Of a DNA stretch of 64,000 nt, positions 8,057 through 16,904 are shown in pieces. Position 1 is the stretch's first letter. Every line of letters begins with the position of its first letter. A model generated the notes under the pieces. That model worked only from the letters and a program-made list of their open reading frames with translations, was not told the origin of the DNA and did no database searches. Where the stretch lies: NCBI RefSeq assembly GCF_036170895.1, contig NZ_CP108036.1, forward strand, positions 7,413,501 through 7,477,500, written 5' to 3'. Source of the stretch: Streptomyces erythrochromogenes (GTDB lineage Bacteria; Actinomycetota; Actinomycetes; Streptomycetales; Streptomycetaceae). A program made the translations under genes and the position numbers.

Positions 8057-10009
8057 TCAGTCCGCGGACCGGGTCCAGCCGACGGCCTCGACGCGGGCCG
8101 CGTCGTCGGGCCGGTCCTCCGCGAACAGCAGCCGGGCCGGTTCCGCCACGCGCACGACGTCCACGTACGCCCCGCGACCGACGTAGCGGCCCGTGGCGGA
8201 GTGGCGGAACCGCAGCCGTACCTCGCGGCCCGCCCAGGCGGCGGTGAGGGGGGCCTCCAGGCGGTGCCAGATGCGTCCGGACCAGCCGCCGACCGAGCCC
8301 CGCGGCCACTCCTCGGCGACGCCGCCCGTGGACCGCAGGGTGGTGAACGGCAGCGGGGCCCAGTCCACGCCGTCCGGCGAGACCTCCAGGTGCAGGGCGC
8401 CCTCGCCGGGCACGGTGTCCCACCACACGGCGCAGCGCAGCCGGGCTGCGGCCGTGGCCGGGGTGAGCGGGGGCAGGGTGAGGGTGCCCGAGCCGCCGGG
8501 GGCGGTCCCCGAGAACCAGGCGGCGCCGCCGTGCCGGGTGCGGACCGGGACGGCGCGGGCGAAGCGGTTGCCGACGGCGACCCGCGGGGCGCTGCCGGCC
8601 CGCCAGGTGCGCACGGGGTGGACGGAGTTGCCCAGCAGGATCAGGAAGGAGTCGGTGGAGGGGTCGAGGACGAGGGAGGTGCCGGTGAACCCGGTGTGGC
8701 CGGCCGAGTGCGGGGTGGCCATCGCGCCCATGTACCAGTGCTGGTAGAGCTCGAAGCCGAGGCCGTGGTCGTCACCGGGGAAGGCCGTGTTGTAGTCGGT
8801 GAAGAGCAGTTCGACGGAGGCGGGGCGCAGGATGCGCCGGCCCGCGTAGGCCCCGCCGTCGAGGAGGGCGCGGGCCAGGACGGCCAGGTCCCAGGCGGTG
8901 CCGAAGACCCCGGCGTGGCCCGCGACCCCGCCGAGGGCGTACGCGTTCTCGTCGTGGACCTCCCCCCACACCAGGCCGCGGTCCAGGCCGGACCAGGGCG
9001 GCCGCTGCACCTCGGTGGCCGCGGTGACCCGGCGCCAGGAGAGCGGTGGGTTGTAACGAGTGCGGTGCATACCGAGCGGAGCGGTGATCTCGTCGTGGAG
9101 CAGCACGTCCAGAGTGCGGCCGGTGATCCGTTCCAGGAGCAGTTGCAGCGCGATGAGGTTGAGGTCGGAGTAGCGGTAGACGGTCCCCGGGGTCTCCTGC
9201 GGCCGGACCGACCACAGCAGCCGCAGCCGGCCCTCGCGCGTGGACTCCTGGTAGAAGGGCGCCCAGGAGCGCAGCCCCGAGGTGTGCGTGAGCAGTTGAC
9301 GGACCGTGATGATCTCCTTGCCGCCGCCGGTGAACTCCGGGAGGTAGCGGCGCACCGGGGCCTCCAGCTCCAGGCGCCCCCGCTCCATCTGCTGCACGGC
9401 CAGGATCGAAGTGAACAGTTTGGTCAGGGAGGCCAGGTCGAAGACGGTGTCCTCGGCCATGGCGATCCGCTCGGCCGCGGGGAACTCCCGGACCCGGTCG
9501 GTCCGTCCGTCGTACTCCGCGTACCGGACGGCGTGGCCCATGGCCCGGTGCAGGGCGACCGTGCGGCCCCGTCCGGCGAGGACCACCGCGCCCGCGTAGT
9601 ACGGGTGCTCGGGGGAAGGGCCCAGGAACCGCCTCGCCTCGTCCGCCACCGCCTCCAGGTGCCTCTCCAGCAGCCCGGCCTGGCGCGCGGACCCGTACCG
9701 CAGGCGCAGCCCCTGCAGGGCGCGCCGTTCGGCCGGGCCGCCCGCCGCGCCGGCCGCGCCGGTCGCCCCCGGGAGCGCTGCGTGCAGGACGAGCACCCCG
9801 CCGAGGGCGAGCAGCCGCGCCCCGAGCCGCCGCCGGCTCAGCCCCCGCAGGGGCTCGCACGGGCCTTCGCGCTCGTGCTCCGGCCGCTGTCCGAGGCCGT
9901 GCCGGCGCTCTTGCGGTTGCTCACGGGCGGTGCCGCCCGTCCGTGCCGTGCCGCCCGTCCGTACCGTGCCGACGTCCGCCACCACTTCGGCCCCCGTGTC
10001 CGCTGCCAT
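8057..10009 (-). CDS. membrane-anchored serine hydrolase (beta-lactamase/penicillin-binding-protein-like)
   Basis: A 650-residue class C beta-lactamase-type hydrolase. After a basic cytoplasmic tail of ~60 residues, one hydrophobic segment (about 64-80) anchors it, placing the catalytic domain outside the cell. Catalytic motifs are present: S194-L-T-K197 (SxxK) in DLASLTKLF, Y280-S-D as the Tyr motif, and HTG at 438-440 in place of KTG. The last ~150 residues form a separate beta-rich domain. ATG 10009 was chosen because GAGGAGGG lies 7 bases upstream; a longer frame upstream would overlap the next promoter. It may act as an esterase or a D-Ala-D-Ala peptidase. It is divergent from the nitronate monooxygenase gene. 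Confidence 0.85.
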   Translation of the reverse strand: MAADTGAEVVADVGTVRTGGTARTGGTAREQPQERRHGLGQRPEHEREGPCEPLRGLSRRRLGARLLALGGVLVLHAALPGATGAAGAAGGPAERRALQGLRLRYGSARQAGLLERHLEAVADEARRFLGPSPEHPYYAGAVVLAGRGRTVALHRAMGHAVRYAEYDGRTDRVREFPAAERIAMAEDTVFDLASLTKLFTSILAVQQMERGRLELEAPVRRYLPEFTGGGKEIITVRQLLTHTSGLRSWAPFYQESTREGRLRLLWSVRPQETPGTVYRYSDLNLIALQLLLERITGRTLDVLLHDEITAPLGMHRTRYNPPLSWRRVTAATEVQRPPWSGLDRGLVWGEVHDENAYALGGVAGHAGVFGTAWDLAVLARALLDGGAYAGRRILRPASVELLFTDYNTAFPGDDHGLGFELYQHWYMGAMATPHSAGHTGFTGTSLVLDPSTDSFLILLGNSVHPVRTWRAGSAPRVAVGNRFARAVPVRTRHGGAAWFSGTAPGGSGTLTLPPLTPATAAARLRCAVWWDTVPGEGALHLEVSPDGVDWAPLPFTTLRSTGGVAEEWPRGSVGGWSGRIWHRLEAPLTAAWAGREVRLRFRHSATGRYVGRGAYVDVVRVAEPARLLFAEDRPDDAARVEAVGWTRSAD

Positions 10010-10232
10010 GTCCGGCCCTCCTCGTCCGCATCCCGCATCCCGCGACCCGTGCCCGCAGTGCCTTCCGGATGTGCGCCTCCCGGGCCCGCACCGGCACCGG
10101 CCGGCCCCGGTACCCGCCGCGCGCACCGCGGGCGGACCGGACCGGGCCTCCCGGAACTGCCGAGCGTGCCGCAGGCTATGGGGTATCTGCCCGCACCTCG
10201 GGCACCCTCCCCACCGACCGGGCCGTAAAGAA

Positions 10233-10249
10233 TCTGACACTGCATCAGA
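10233..10249. promoter_or_regulatory. 17-bp operator candidate, copy A (TCTGAC...TCAGA)
   Basis: TCTGACACTGCATCAGA lies 44 bp upstream of the nitronate monooxygenase ATG. The same 17-bp layout recurs at 30068-30084 and 41794-41810, each in front of genes linked to steroid or acyl-CoA metabolism. The half-sites TCTGA/TCAGA are identical in all three copies, and the core varies. A TetR- or GntR-type dimer site is the best guess. Confidence 0.7.
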
Positions 10250-10292
10250 AAACCTCTTCCCTCGGCCGCCGGGCTGCGGCATCCTGCCGCCC

Positions 10293-11408
10293 ATGGAGAC
10301 GGAGCTGAGCAGGAAACTGGGAGTCGAGCACGCCATCTTCGGCTTCACGCCCTTCCCCGCGGTCGCCGCCGCGATCACCCGGGCGGGCGGGTTCGGCGTA
10401 CTCGGCGCGGTCCGCTACACCGCGCCCGACGACCTGGGGCGCGACCTCGACTGGATGCAGGCGCACACCGACGGCAAGCCGTACGGCCTCGACGTCGTCA
10501 TGCCCGCCAAGAAGGCCGTCGACGGCATCAGTGAAGCCGACATCGAGGCGATGATCCCGGCCGGACACCGCGCCTTCGTCCGCGACACCCTCGCCAAACA
10601 CCACGTGCCCGAGCTCGCCGAGGGCGAGGCCTCCGGCTGGCGCATCACCGGCTGGATGGAGCAGGTCGCCCGCAAGCAGCTCGACGTCGCCTTCGACTAC
10701 CCCGTCAAACTCCTGGCGAACGCCCTCGGTTCCCCGCCCGCCGACGTCATCGCCCGCGCGCACGACCACGGCGTGCTCGTCGCCGCCCTCGCCGGCAGCG
10801 CCAAACACGCCCGCCGCCACGCCGAAGCCGGCATCGACGTCGTCGTCGCCCAGGGCTACGAGGCCGGCGGCCACACCGGCGACATCGCCACCATGGTCCT
10901 CGTACCGGAGATCGTCGAAGCCGTCGCACCGCTCCCGGTCCTCGCCGCCGGCGGCATCGGCAGCGGCGAGCAGATCGCCGCCGGCCTCGCCCTCGGCGCC
11001 CAGGGCGCCTGGCTCGGCTCCCTCTGGCTCACCACCACCGAGGCCGACCTCCACTCGCGCGCCCTCACCGAGAAGCTCCTCGCCGCCGGCTCCGGCGACA
11101 CCGTCCGCTCCCGCGCCCTCACCGGCAAGCCCGCCCGCCAGCTGCGCACCGAGTGGACCGACGCCTGGGACGACCCGGAGGGCCCCGGCGCCCTCCCGAT
11201 GCCGCTCCAGGGCCTCCTCGTCGCCGAGGCCGTCTCCCGCATCCAGAAGTACGAGGTCCAGCCGCTGCTCGGCACGCCCGTCGGCCAGATCGTCGGCCGG
11301 ATGAACAGCGAACGCAGCGTCCAGGCCGTCTTCGACGAGCTCACCAGCGGCTTCGAGAAGGCGATCGACCGCATCAACCGCATCGCCGGCCGAGTCCGAG
11401 AGGCGTGA
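10293..11408 (+). CDS. nitronate monooxygenase family flavoprotein
   Basis: A 371-residue FMN-dependent TIM-barrel protein of the 2-nitropropane dioxygenase family. Signatures are AGGFGVLGAVRY (about 31-42), the catalytic-His segment AQGYEAGGHTGD (about 187-198), and the FMN phosphate site AAGGIGSGEQIAAGLALGAQG (about 221-241) in two adjacent pieces. In actinobacteria this family includes true nitronate oxidases and also acyl-CoA dehydrogenase-like enzymes of steroid-ring catabolism (IpdC). It is followed after 5 bp by an acyl-CoA ligase and preceded by operator copy A, so a role in CoA-thioester catabolism is more likely than nitroalkane oxidation. That is inference. Confidence 0.88.
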   Translation: METELSRKLGVEHAIFGFTPFPAVAAAITRAGGFGVLGAVRYTAPDDLGRDLDWMQAHTDGKPYGLDVVMPAKKAVDGISEADIEAMIPAGHRAFVRDTLAKHHVPELAEGEASGWRITGWMEQVARKQLDVAFDYPVKLLANALGSPPADVIARAHDHGVLVAALAGSAKHARRHAEAGIDVVVAQGYEAGGHTGDIATMVLVPEIVEAVAPLPVLAAGGIGSGEQIAAGLALGAQGAWLGSLWLTTTEADLHSRALTEKLLAAGSGDTVRSRALTGKPARQLRTEWTDAWDDPEGPGALPMPLQGLLVAEAVSRIQKYEVQPLLGTPVGQIVGRMNSERSVQAVFDELTSGFEKAIDRINRIAGRVREA

Positions 11409-11413
11409 GAGCC

Positions 11414-12997
11414 ATGACCGCCACGACGTCCACCACCCCCGCCGCCGACCGGCAGCCGCCCAACGGCTTCTGGGCGCAGGCCGCCGCCGACCCCGGACGC
11501 ACCGTCCTGACCGCCCCCGGGGGCGAGGAGTGGAGCGCCGGCCGGCTGCACGCCGACGTCAACCGGCTCGTCCACGGACTGCGCGCCGCCGGGCTGGAGA
11601 AGGGCGACGTCTTCGCCGTCGTCCTCCCCAACGGCGTCGAGTTCCTCACCGCCTACCTCGCCGCCTCCCAGGCCGGCTTCTACCTCGTCCCCGTCAACCA
11701 CCACCTCGTGGGCCCCGAGATCGCCTGGATCGTCGCCGACTCCGGCGCCAAGGTCCTGATCGCCCACGAGCGTTTCGCCGAGGCCGCCACCGCCGCGGCC
11801 GACGAAGCCGCCCTGCCCGCGAGCCACCGCTACTGCGTCGGAACGGTCCCGGGCTTCCGCCCGTACGGCGAACTCCTCGACGGGCGGTCCGCGACACCCC
11901 CCGCGGACCGCACCCTCGGCTGGGTCATGAACTACACCTCCGGCACCACCGGCCGCCCCCGCGGCATCCGCCGCCCCCTGCCCGGCAAGCTCCCGGAGGA
12001 GACGTACCTCGGTGGCTTCCTCGGCATCTTCGGCATCCGCCCCTTCGACGGCAACGTCCACCTGGTCTGCTCGCCGCTCTACCACACGGCCGTCCTGCAG
12101 TTCGCGGGCGCCGCCCTGCACATCGGGCACCCGCTCGTCCTCATGGACAGGTGGAGCCCGCAGGAGATGCTGCGCCTGATCGACGCGCACGCCTGCACGC
12201 ACACCCACATGGTTCCGACCCAGTTCCACCGGCTCCTCGCCCTCCCGCAGGAGACGAAGGACGCCTACGACGTCTCCTCGATGCGGCACGCCATCCACGG
12301 CGCCGCGCCCTGCCCCGACCACGTCAAGCGGGCGATGATCGACTGGTGGGGCGGCTGCGTGGAGGAGTACTACGCGGCGAGCGAGGGCGGCGGCGCCTTC
12401 GCGACCGCCGAGGACTGGCTGAAGAAGCCGGGAACCGTCGGCAGGGCCTGGCCGATCAGCGAACTGGCTGTCTTCGACGACGACGGCAACCGGCAGCCCC
12501 CGGGCGAACTGGGCACCGTCTACATGAAGATGAACACCGGCGGCTTCAGCTACCACAAGGACGAGGGCAAGACGAAGAAGAACCGCATCGGCGACTTCTT
12601 CACCGTCGGGGACCTCGGCCTGATGGACGAGGAGGGCTACCTCTACCTCCGCGACCGCAAGATCGACATGATCATCTCCGGCGGGGTCAACATCTACCCG
12701 GCCGAGATCGAGTCGGCCCTGCTCACCCACCCGGCCGTCGCCGACGCCGCCGCCTTCGGCATCCCGCACGCCGATTGGGGCGAGGAGGTCAAGGCCGTCA
12801 TCGAACCGGCGGAGGGCTTCGCGGCGGGCGACGCCCTGGCCGCCGAGATCCTGCACCACTGCGAGCGGCAGCTCGCCGGGTACAAGCGCCCCAAGACCGT
12901 CGACTTCATCGAGACGATGCCGCGCGACCCGAACGGCAAGCTCTACAAGCGACGGCTGCGCGACCCGTACTGGGAGGGCCACGAGCGCGCCATGTGA
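11414..12997 (+). CDS. acyl-CoA synthetase (AMP-binding, FadD-type)
   Basis: A 527-residue ANL-superfamily ligase that activates a carboxylate to an acyl-AMP and then the CoA thioester. The AMP-binding loop YTSGTTGRPRG is at 174-184, the EYYAASEGGG motif near 316-325, the hinge region GDLGLMDEEGYLYLRDRKIDM near 403-423 (seen as two parts) and the catalytic Lys in NGKLYKRRLRDPYWEG at the C-terminus. The ATG is 5 bp after the previous stop, which indicates translational coupling with the nitronate monooxygenase. The RDPYWEG tail is typical of actinobacterial FadD enzymes in steroid and branched-lipid catabolism. The exact substrate is unknown. Confidence 0.9.
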   Translation: MTATTSTTPAADRQPPNGFWAQAAADPGRTVLTAPGGEEWSAGRLHADVNRLVHGLRAAGLEKGDVFAVVLPNGVEFLTAYLAASQAGFYLVPVNHHLVGPEIAWIVADSGAKVLIAHERFAEAATAAADEAALPASHRYCVGTVPGFRPYGELLDGRSATPPADRTLGWVMNYTSGTTGRPRGIRRPLPGKLPEETYLGGFLGIFGIRPFDGNVHLVCSPLYHTAVLQFAGAALHIGHPLVLMDRWSPQEMLRLIDAHACTHTHMVPTQFHRLLALPQETKDAYDVSSMRHAIHGAAPCPDHVKRAMIDWWGGCVEEYYAASEGGGAFATAEDWLKKPGTVGRAWPISELAVFDDDGNRQPPGELGTVYMKMNTGGFSYHKDEGKTKKNRIGDFFTVGDLGLMDEEGYLYLRDRKIDMIISGGVNIYPAEIESALLTHPAVADAAAFGIPHADWGEEVKAVIEPAEGFAAGDALAAEILHHCERQLAGYKRPKTVDFIETMPRDPNGKLYKRRLRDPYWEGHERAM

Positions 12998-13129
12998 GCG
13001 GCACCCGGTCGGCCGTGGCGGGCGAGGGGAACCCGCCACGCCAGGAGGATCCGTGAGAAATGCCACGTCAGGGCGCTGGGAGCGCGCCGTGCGACGCACC
13101 GGAGGGACACTTCTGGCAAGTTGGCAGAT

Positions 13130-14233
13130 ATGGGTACGACGAAGCGCAGATCCCCCCTGACCGACTGGACCGTCCTGGTTCCCGTGCTGGCGCTGGTCGC
13201 GCTGGTGTTCAGCTGGGGGAGGGAGCTACCCGGCTTCGCCGTGGTGCTCGTCGCACTCTGCCTGGCCGGCGCCGTCCTGGCGGCCGTCCACCACGCCGAG
13301 GTCGTCGCCCACCGGGTGGGCGAACCGTTCGGCTCGCTCATCCTCGCCGTCGCGGTCACGGTCATCGAAGTGGCCCTCATCGTCACCCTGATGGCCGACG
13401 GCGGGGACAAGTCCGCCTCCCTCGCCCGGGACACCGTCTTCGCCGCCGTCATGATCACCTGCAACGGCATCGTCGGCGTCTCCCTGCTCGTCGGCGCCCT
13501 GCGCAACCGGATCGCCGTCTTCAACCCCGAGGGGTCCGGGGCGGCCCTCGCCACCGTCGCCACCCTCGCCACCCTCAGCCTGGTCCTGCCGACCTTCACC
13601 ACGAGCAAGCCCGGCCCGGAGTTCTCCACCGGGCAGCTGACCTTCGCCGCCGTCGCCTCGCTCGCCCTGTACGGGCTGTTCGTCGCCGTCCAGACGGTCC
13701 GCCACCGGGACTACTTCCTGCCCGTGGACACCGGCCGGGACGCGGACCCGCAGGAAGACCACGCGGCGCCGCCCACCGACCGCGCCGCCCTGCTCAGCCT
13801 CGGCCTGCTGCTGGTCGCGCTCGTCGCGGTGGTCGGCGACGCCAAGGCCGTCTCCCCGACCATCGAGACGGCGGTGGCCAAGGCCGGCCTGCCCCAGGCG
13901 GTCGTCGGTGTGATCATCGCGCTGCTCGTCCTGCTGCCCGAGACCCTCGCCGCCGTCCGCGCCGCCCGCCGCGACCGCGTGCAGACCAGCCTCAACCTCG
14001 CCTACGGATCCGCCATCGCCAGCATCGGGCTGACCATCCCGGCGATCGCGCTGGCCTCCATCTGGCTCTCCGGCCCGCTCATGCTCGGTCTCGGCCCGGT
14101 CCACATGGTGTTGCTCGCCCTGACCGTGGTGGTCAGCACGCTCACGCTCGCCCCCGGCCGCGCGACGCTGCTCCAGGGCGGGGTGCACATCGTGGTGCTG
14201 GCCGCGTACCTCTTCCTGGCCGTCAGCCCGTGA
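13130..14233 (+). CDS. calcium/proton (cation:H+) antiporter, ChaA-type
   Basis: A 367-residue integral membrane protein with about 11 hydrophobic helices and the two inverted alpha-repeats of the CaCA superfamily. Repeat 1 contains GEPFGSLILAVAVTVIEVAL (about 64-83). Repeat 2 contains LLPETLAAVRAARRDRVQTS followed by LNLAYGSAIASIGLTIP. The conserved acidic residues in both repeats are intact, so it should exchange Ca2+ or Na+/K+ for protons at the cell membrane. Start: ATG 13130, or a TTG nine bases earlier; a GGAGGG box sits at 13101-13106, nearer the TTG. It appears to be a single-gene unit. Confidence 0.9.
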   Translation: MGTTKRRSPLTDWTVLVPVLALVALVFSWGRELPGFAVVLVALCLAGAVLAAVHHAEVVAHRVGEPFGSLILAVAVTVIEVALIVTLMADGGDKSASLARDTVFAAVMITCNGIVGVSLLVGALRNRIAVFNPEGSGAALATVATLATLSLVLPTFTTSKPGPEFSTGQLTFAAVASLALYGLFVAVQTVRHRDYFLPVDTGRDADPQEDHAAPPTDRAALLSLGLLLVALVAVVGDAKAVSPTIETAVAKAGLPQAVVGVIIALLVLLPETLAAVRAARRDRVQTSLNLAYGSAIASIGLTIPAIALASIWLSGPLMLGLGPVHMVLLALTVVVSTLTLAPGRATLLQGGVHIVVLAAYLFLAVSP

Positions 14234-14245
14234 CGGGCGCGGGCC

Positions 14246-14269
14246 GGGGCCGGAAGAGGCCGCGGCCCC
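14246..14269. terminator. weak bidirectional stem-loop between convergent genes
   Basis: GGGGCCG (14246-14252) pairs with CGGCCCC (14263-14269) in the 39-bp gap between the stops of the antiporter and the convergent acylase gene. The stem is 7 bp and there is no T-tract. Position supports a shared terminator, but the stem is short for this GC content. Confidence 0.4.
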
Positions 14270-14272
14270 CGG

Positions 14273-16747
14273 TCACCGCCGCTCGCGGACCAGTACCACC
14301 TTCAGCTGCGGCGAGGTGAGGATGTCCCGCTCGCAGAAGCGCGCCCTGACCCAGCGCTCCTCGGAGAACAGCCGGGTCTGGTCCGCGTAGTACGGCGAGC
14401 CCGGGTTCGAGGACTGGCCGTACGTCAGCAGGGTGCGCGCCACCGGGCAGGAGCTGCCGTCCCAGCCGACCGCCTGGATGTGGCTGGAACCGTTCGCGAC
14501 GTCCGGGTAGCCGCCGGCCGCCGCGTTCCACCGCGCCTCGACCTTGTTCCAGACGCCGAGCGCCTCCGTACCGCCGCCGACCGGCAGCTTTTGGCCGCCC
14601 CGGACCACGAACTGGTGCTCGCCCAGCGGGGCGTCCAGTGCGATCCCGGCCGCCCTCAGCTCCGCGACGGTGTCCGCGAGGGCCCGCCCGATGCCGGGCG
14701 CCTCCCGGTTGAGCGTACGCGGCGTACGTACGGGATCGGCGGCCGAGAACGGCACCAGCCACAGGTCCGCGGCCGGGGTCGACGCCGTCAGCCTGCGCCA
14801 GAACCGGTCGAACAGCAGCGCGCCACGGCTGCCGGCGTCGGTCGTACGGTCCCAGCCCGCCAGCACCGCGCACGCCGCGGAGACGTCCACCGCCGAGCCG
14901 TCGGCCGCCGTGGCCGTGCCGCCGGGCAGGGCGGAGCAGGCCTGGGCCGCGTCCGCCGCCGCCAGGTCACCGGCCGGCGCCCGGTTCGCGAACTGGAGCT
15001 CCTGCAGGTCGGCCACGGTCAGCCGGCCCTTCCCGGCCATGGCGGACACGTCCTCGACCGCCCCGCGGGTCCGCAGTGAGCGCGGGGTCGCGACATTGCC
15101 CCAGATCCGCTCGTAGCCCGTCAGCGGCCGGTCCGCATTGGCCAGCCAGGCACTGTCGTTGGAGTTCTCGGCGTAGGGGGCGTCGCGCAGCGTCGGCGCC
15201 TTCCCCGGGCCGAACACGCCCGGCTGCACCGCGTCGGCGTCCGAGCCGAGCGCGCAGTCGCCGCGCGCACCGTCCAGCACCGCCAGCCCCGAGGCCGGAT
15301 ACACGGCCCGGCCCAGCGGCGTGGAGCAGCGGGCGGCGAGCTCGTCGGTGATCCGGGGGAGCACCTGGGTCTGGGTGAAGAGCGTGCCGCCCGCCGAGTC
15401 CGCGGCCACCGTGTTGACCCAGGGCAGGCCCTGGGTGCGGGCCAGGGCGGCCTGGATCCCGGCGACCGAGCGGGCCTTCCCGAGGGCGAGGGCGGTGTCG
15501 GAGCCGCGGAGGTTCGACGCGTTGGGGTCGTTCAGTGCGTACGCCGACCGGGTGGTCCAGGGCAGTGGCAGGCCGGCGCCGAGGCTCGTGACCACCGGGC
15601 CGTAGCGGGTCCACCACTGGGTGCGGGTGACCGGATCGCCGCCCGCCACGGGTACGGTGACGGTCCGCCGGGTCATCGTGTGCGGGACGCCGTCGACCAG
15701 GTAGGCGGTCGGATCCGCCGGGTCGAGGGTGAGCTCGTGCAGGTTGACGGGGGTGCCGGTCGCCACCGTGTGGCTCCAGGCCACTTTCTCGTTGAAGCCG
15801 ATGCTGACCGCGGGCATGCCGAGGAGTGAACCTCCCGACACGTTCAGCTCGCCCGGGATGGTCTGCTGCGACTGCCAGAAGCGGCGCCCGCCCTGCCACG
15901 GGTAGTGCGGGTTGCCGAGCAGCAGACCGCGGCCGCTCGCCGTCGTGGACCCGGCGAACGCCACCGCGTTGGAGCCCATGTCGTACCGGCTCGTGTCGAA
16001 GAACTCCCGCGCCGCCTGCGCCGCGGCGGCCGGATCGGCCTCCCGCGGATCGGCCTCCCGCGGATCGGCTTCTTGCGGTGCGGCCGGGCGGGCTCCGCCG
16101 GCCGGGGCCGGCGGCTGGGCGCCCGTGATGCCGTCGATGCCGCGCCCCTCGCCGCCGAGGACCGCGATCGCGAAGCCGCGGGCGGCCACGTCGACCGTGG
16201 TGACCGGGCGGAGCCAGGCCGCGCCCTTGCAGGCCGGGTCCGTGACCTTGTTCTGGGCGAGCCAGGCGTTGTAACCGGCGGCCCAGCCGCGCATCAGCTC
16301 CTTGAGGTCCTTGCTGGGGCCCGCCGGGGCGGGTGCCGCCAGCAGCCTCTCCACCGTGCCGGACTCCCGGACGCCCTTGAAGTACAGGTCGCTGGAGAGG
16401 TTCCGGGTGAGGGAGGAGAGCGACCCGTCGGTCGCGGCGTCCTGCCCGAACCAGCGCGAGCGCTCGCCCGAGACGGTCACGAACCCGTCCGCGAGGACGC
16501 AGACCTGGTCCGCGGCCTGGGCCCAGCCGGTGCCGAAGCCGACCTGCGCGTAGCCGCGGCCGAGGATGTGCGGTATGCCGTTCTCCGTGTAGCGGACGAC
16601 TGCGGACAGGCCGCCGCCGGACGGTGTCCGCCCGTCGGGCGCCGCCCGGGCCTGGGCGTGGGCCGGCGGGACCGCGGCCGCCGCGGCGAGCAGGGCCGCC
16701 CCGGCGAGGGCGACGCGACGGAGCGCCGAACGCGTTCTGCGGTGCAA
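14273..16747 (-). CDS. secreted penicillin acylase family protein (Ntn hydrolase)
   Basis: An 824-residue precursor of the aculeacin/penicillin acylase family, which hydrolyses amides of cyclic lipopeptides, beta-lactams or acyl-homoserine lactones. A signal peptide spans residues 1-31 (basic RRTRSALRR, hydrophobic Ala-rich core, AHA cleavage). The alpha chain carries NGIPHILGRGYAQVGFGTGWAQAADQ in two parts. The autocatalytic site is YDMG-S259-NAVAF, where Ser259 becomes the new N-terminal nucleophile of the beta chain. HYPWQGGRRFW follows. The linker before Ser259 contains a repeated (READP) motif. TTG 16747 was chosen because GGAGG is 4 bases upstream and the TTG at 16759 overlaps that box. 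Confidence 0.88.
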   Translation of the reverse strand: MHRRTRSALRRVALAGAALLAAAAAVPPAHAQARAAPDGRTPSGGGLSAVVRYTENGIPHILGRGYAQVGFGTGWAQAADQVCVLADGFVTVSGERSRWFGQDAATDGSLSSLTRNLSSDLYFKGVRESGTVERLLAAPAPAGPSKDLKELMRGWAAGYNAWLAQNKVTDPACKGAAWLRPVTTVDVAARGFAIAVLGGEGRGIDGITGAQPPAPAGGARPAAPQEADPREADPREADPAAAAQAAREFFDTSRYDMGSNAVAFAGSTTASGRGLLLGNPHYPWQGGRRFWQSQQTIPGELNVSGGSLLGMPAVSIGFNEKVAWSHTVATGTPVNLHELTLDPADPTAYLVDGVPHTMTRRTVTVPVAGGDPVTRTQWWTRYGPVVTSLGAGLPLPWTTRSAYALNDPNASNLRGSDTALALGKARSVAGIQAALARTQGLPWVNTVAADSAGGTLFTQTQVLPRITDELAARCSTPLGRAVYPASGLAVLDGARGDCALGSDADAVQPGVFGPGKAPTLRDAPYAENSNDSAWLANADRPLTGYERIWGNVATPRSLRTRGAVEDVSAMAGKGRLTVADLQELQFANRAPAGDLAAADAAQACSALPGGTATAADGSAVDVSAACAVLAGWDRTTDAGSRGALLFDRFWRRLTASTPAADLWLVPFSAADPVRTPRTLNREAPGIGRALADTVAELRAAGIALDAPLGEHQFVVRGGQKLPVGGGTEALGVWNKVEARWNAAAGGYPDVANGSSHIQAVGWDGSSCPVARTLLTYGQSSNPGSPYYADQTRLFSEERWVRARFCERDILTSPQLKVVLVRERR
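16031..16075 (+). repeat. three 15-bp in-frame tandem repeats inside the acylase gene
   Basis: Units CGGATCGGCCTCCCG (16031-16045 and 16046-16060, identical) and CGGATCGGCTTCTTG (16061-16075, three changes) encode the five-residue unit (R/Q)EADP on the minus strand. Copy-number change by slippage would keep the frame. The repeat lies in the propeptide linker just upstream of the catalytic Ser. Confidence 0.8.
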
Positions 16748-16904
16748 CGTACCTCCCAAGTGGCCTGAGAACGGCCGTGGTTACCCGATGGACAGGCGGT
16801 GCCTCCGTGCCCCCACACTCATTCAGGCGCACCGGCGGCCTGTCAACATCCCGCTTGGTATCCGGTCATTGACCCCGGCCCGCCCGGCGGCGAGGATCAC
16901 GCCC

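Noticed and set aside
8201..10228. Plus-strand 675-codon frame opposite the serine hydrolase
   Set aside because: Gly/Pro/Arg-rich shadow; the minus strand has SxxK, Tyr and HTG motifs and a strong ribosome-binding site.
10233..10249. KstR or KstR2 site
   Set aside because: The TCTGA/TCAGA half-sites do not match the AAC/GTT or CAAG/CTTG cores known for those repressors.
10010..10378. Upstream extension of the serine hydrolase to 10378
   Set aside because: It would run through the nitronate monooxygenase start and operator A; ATG 10009 has an excellent ribosome-binding site.
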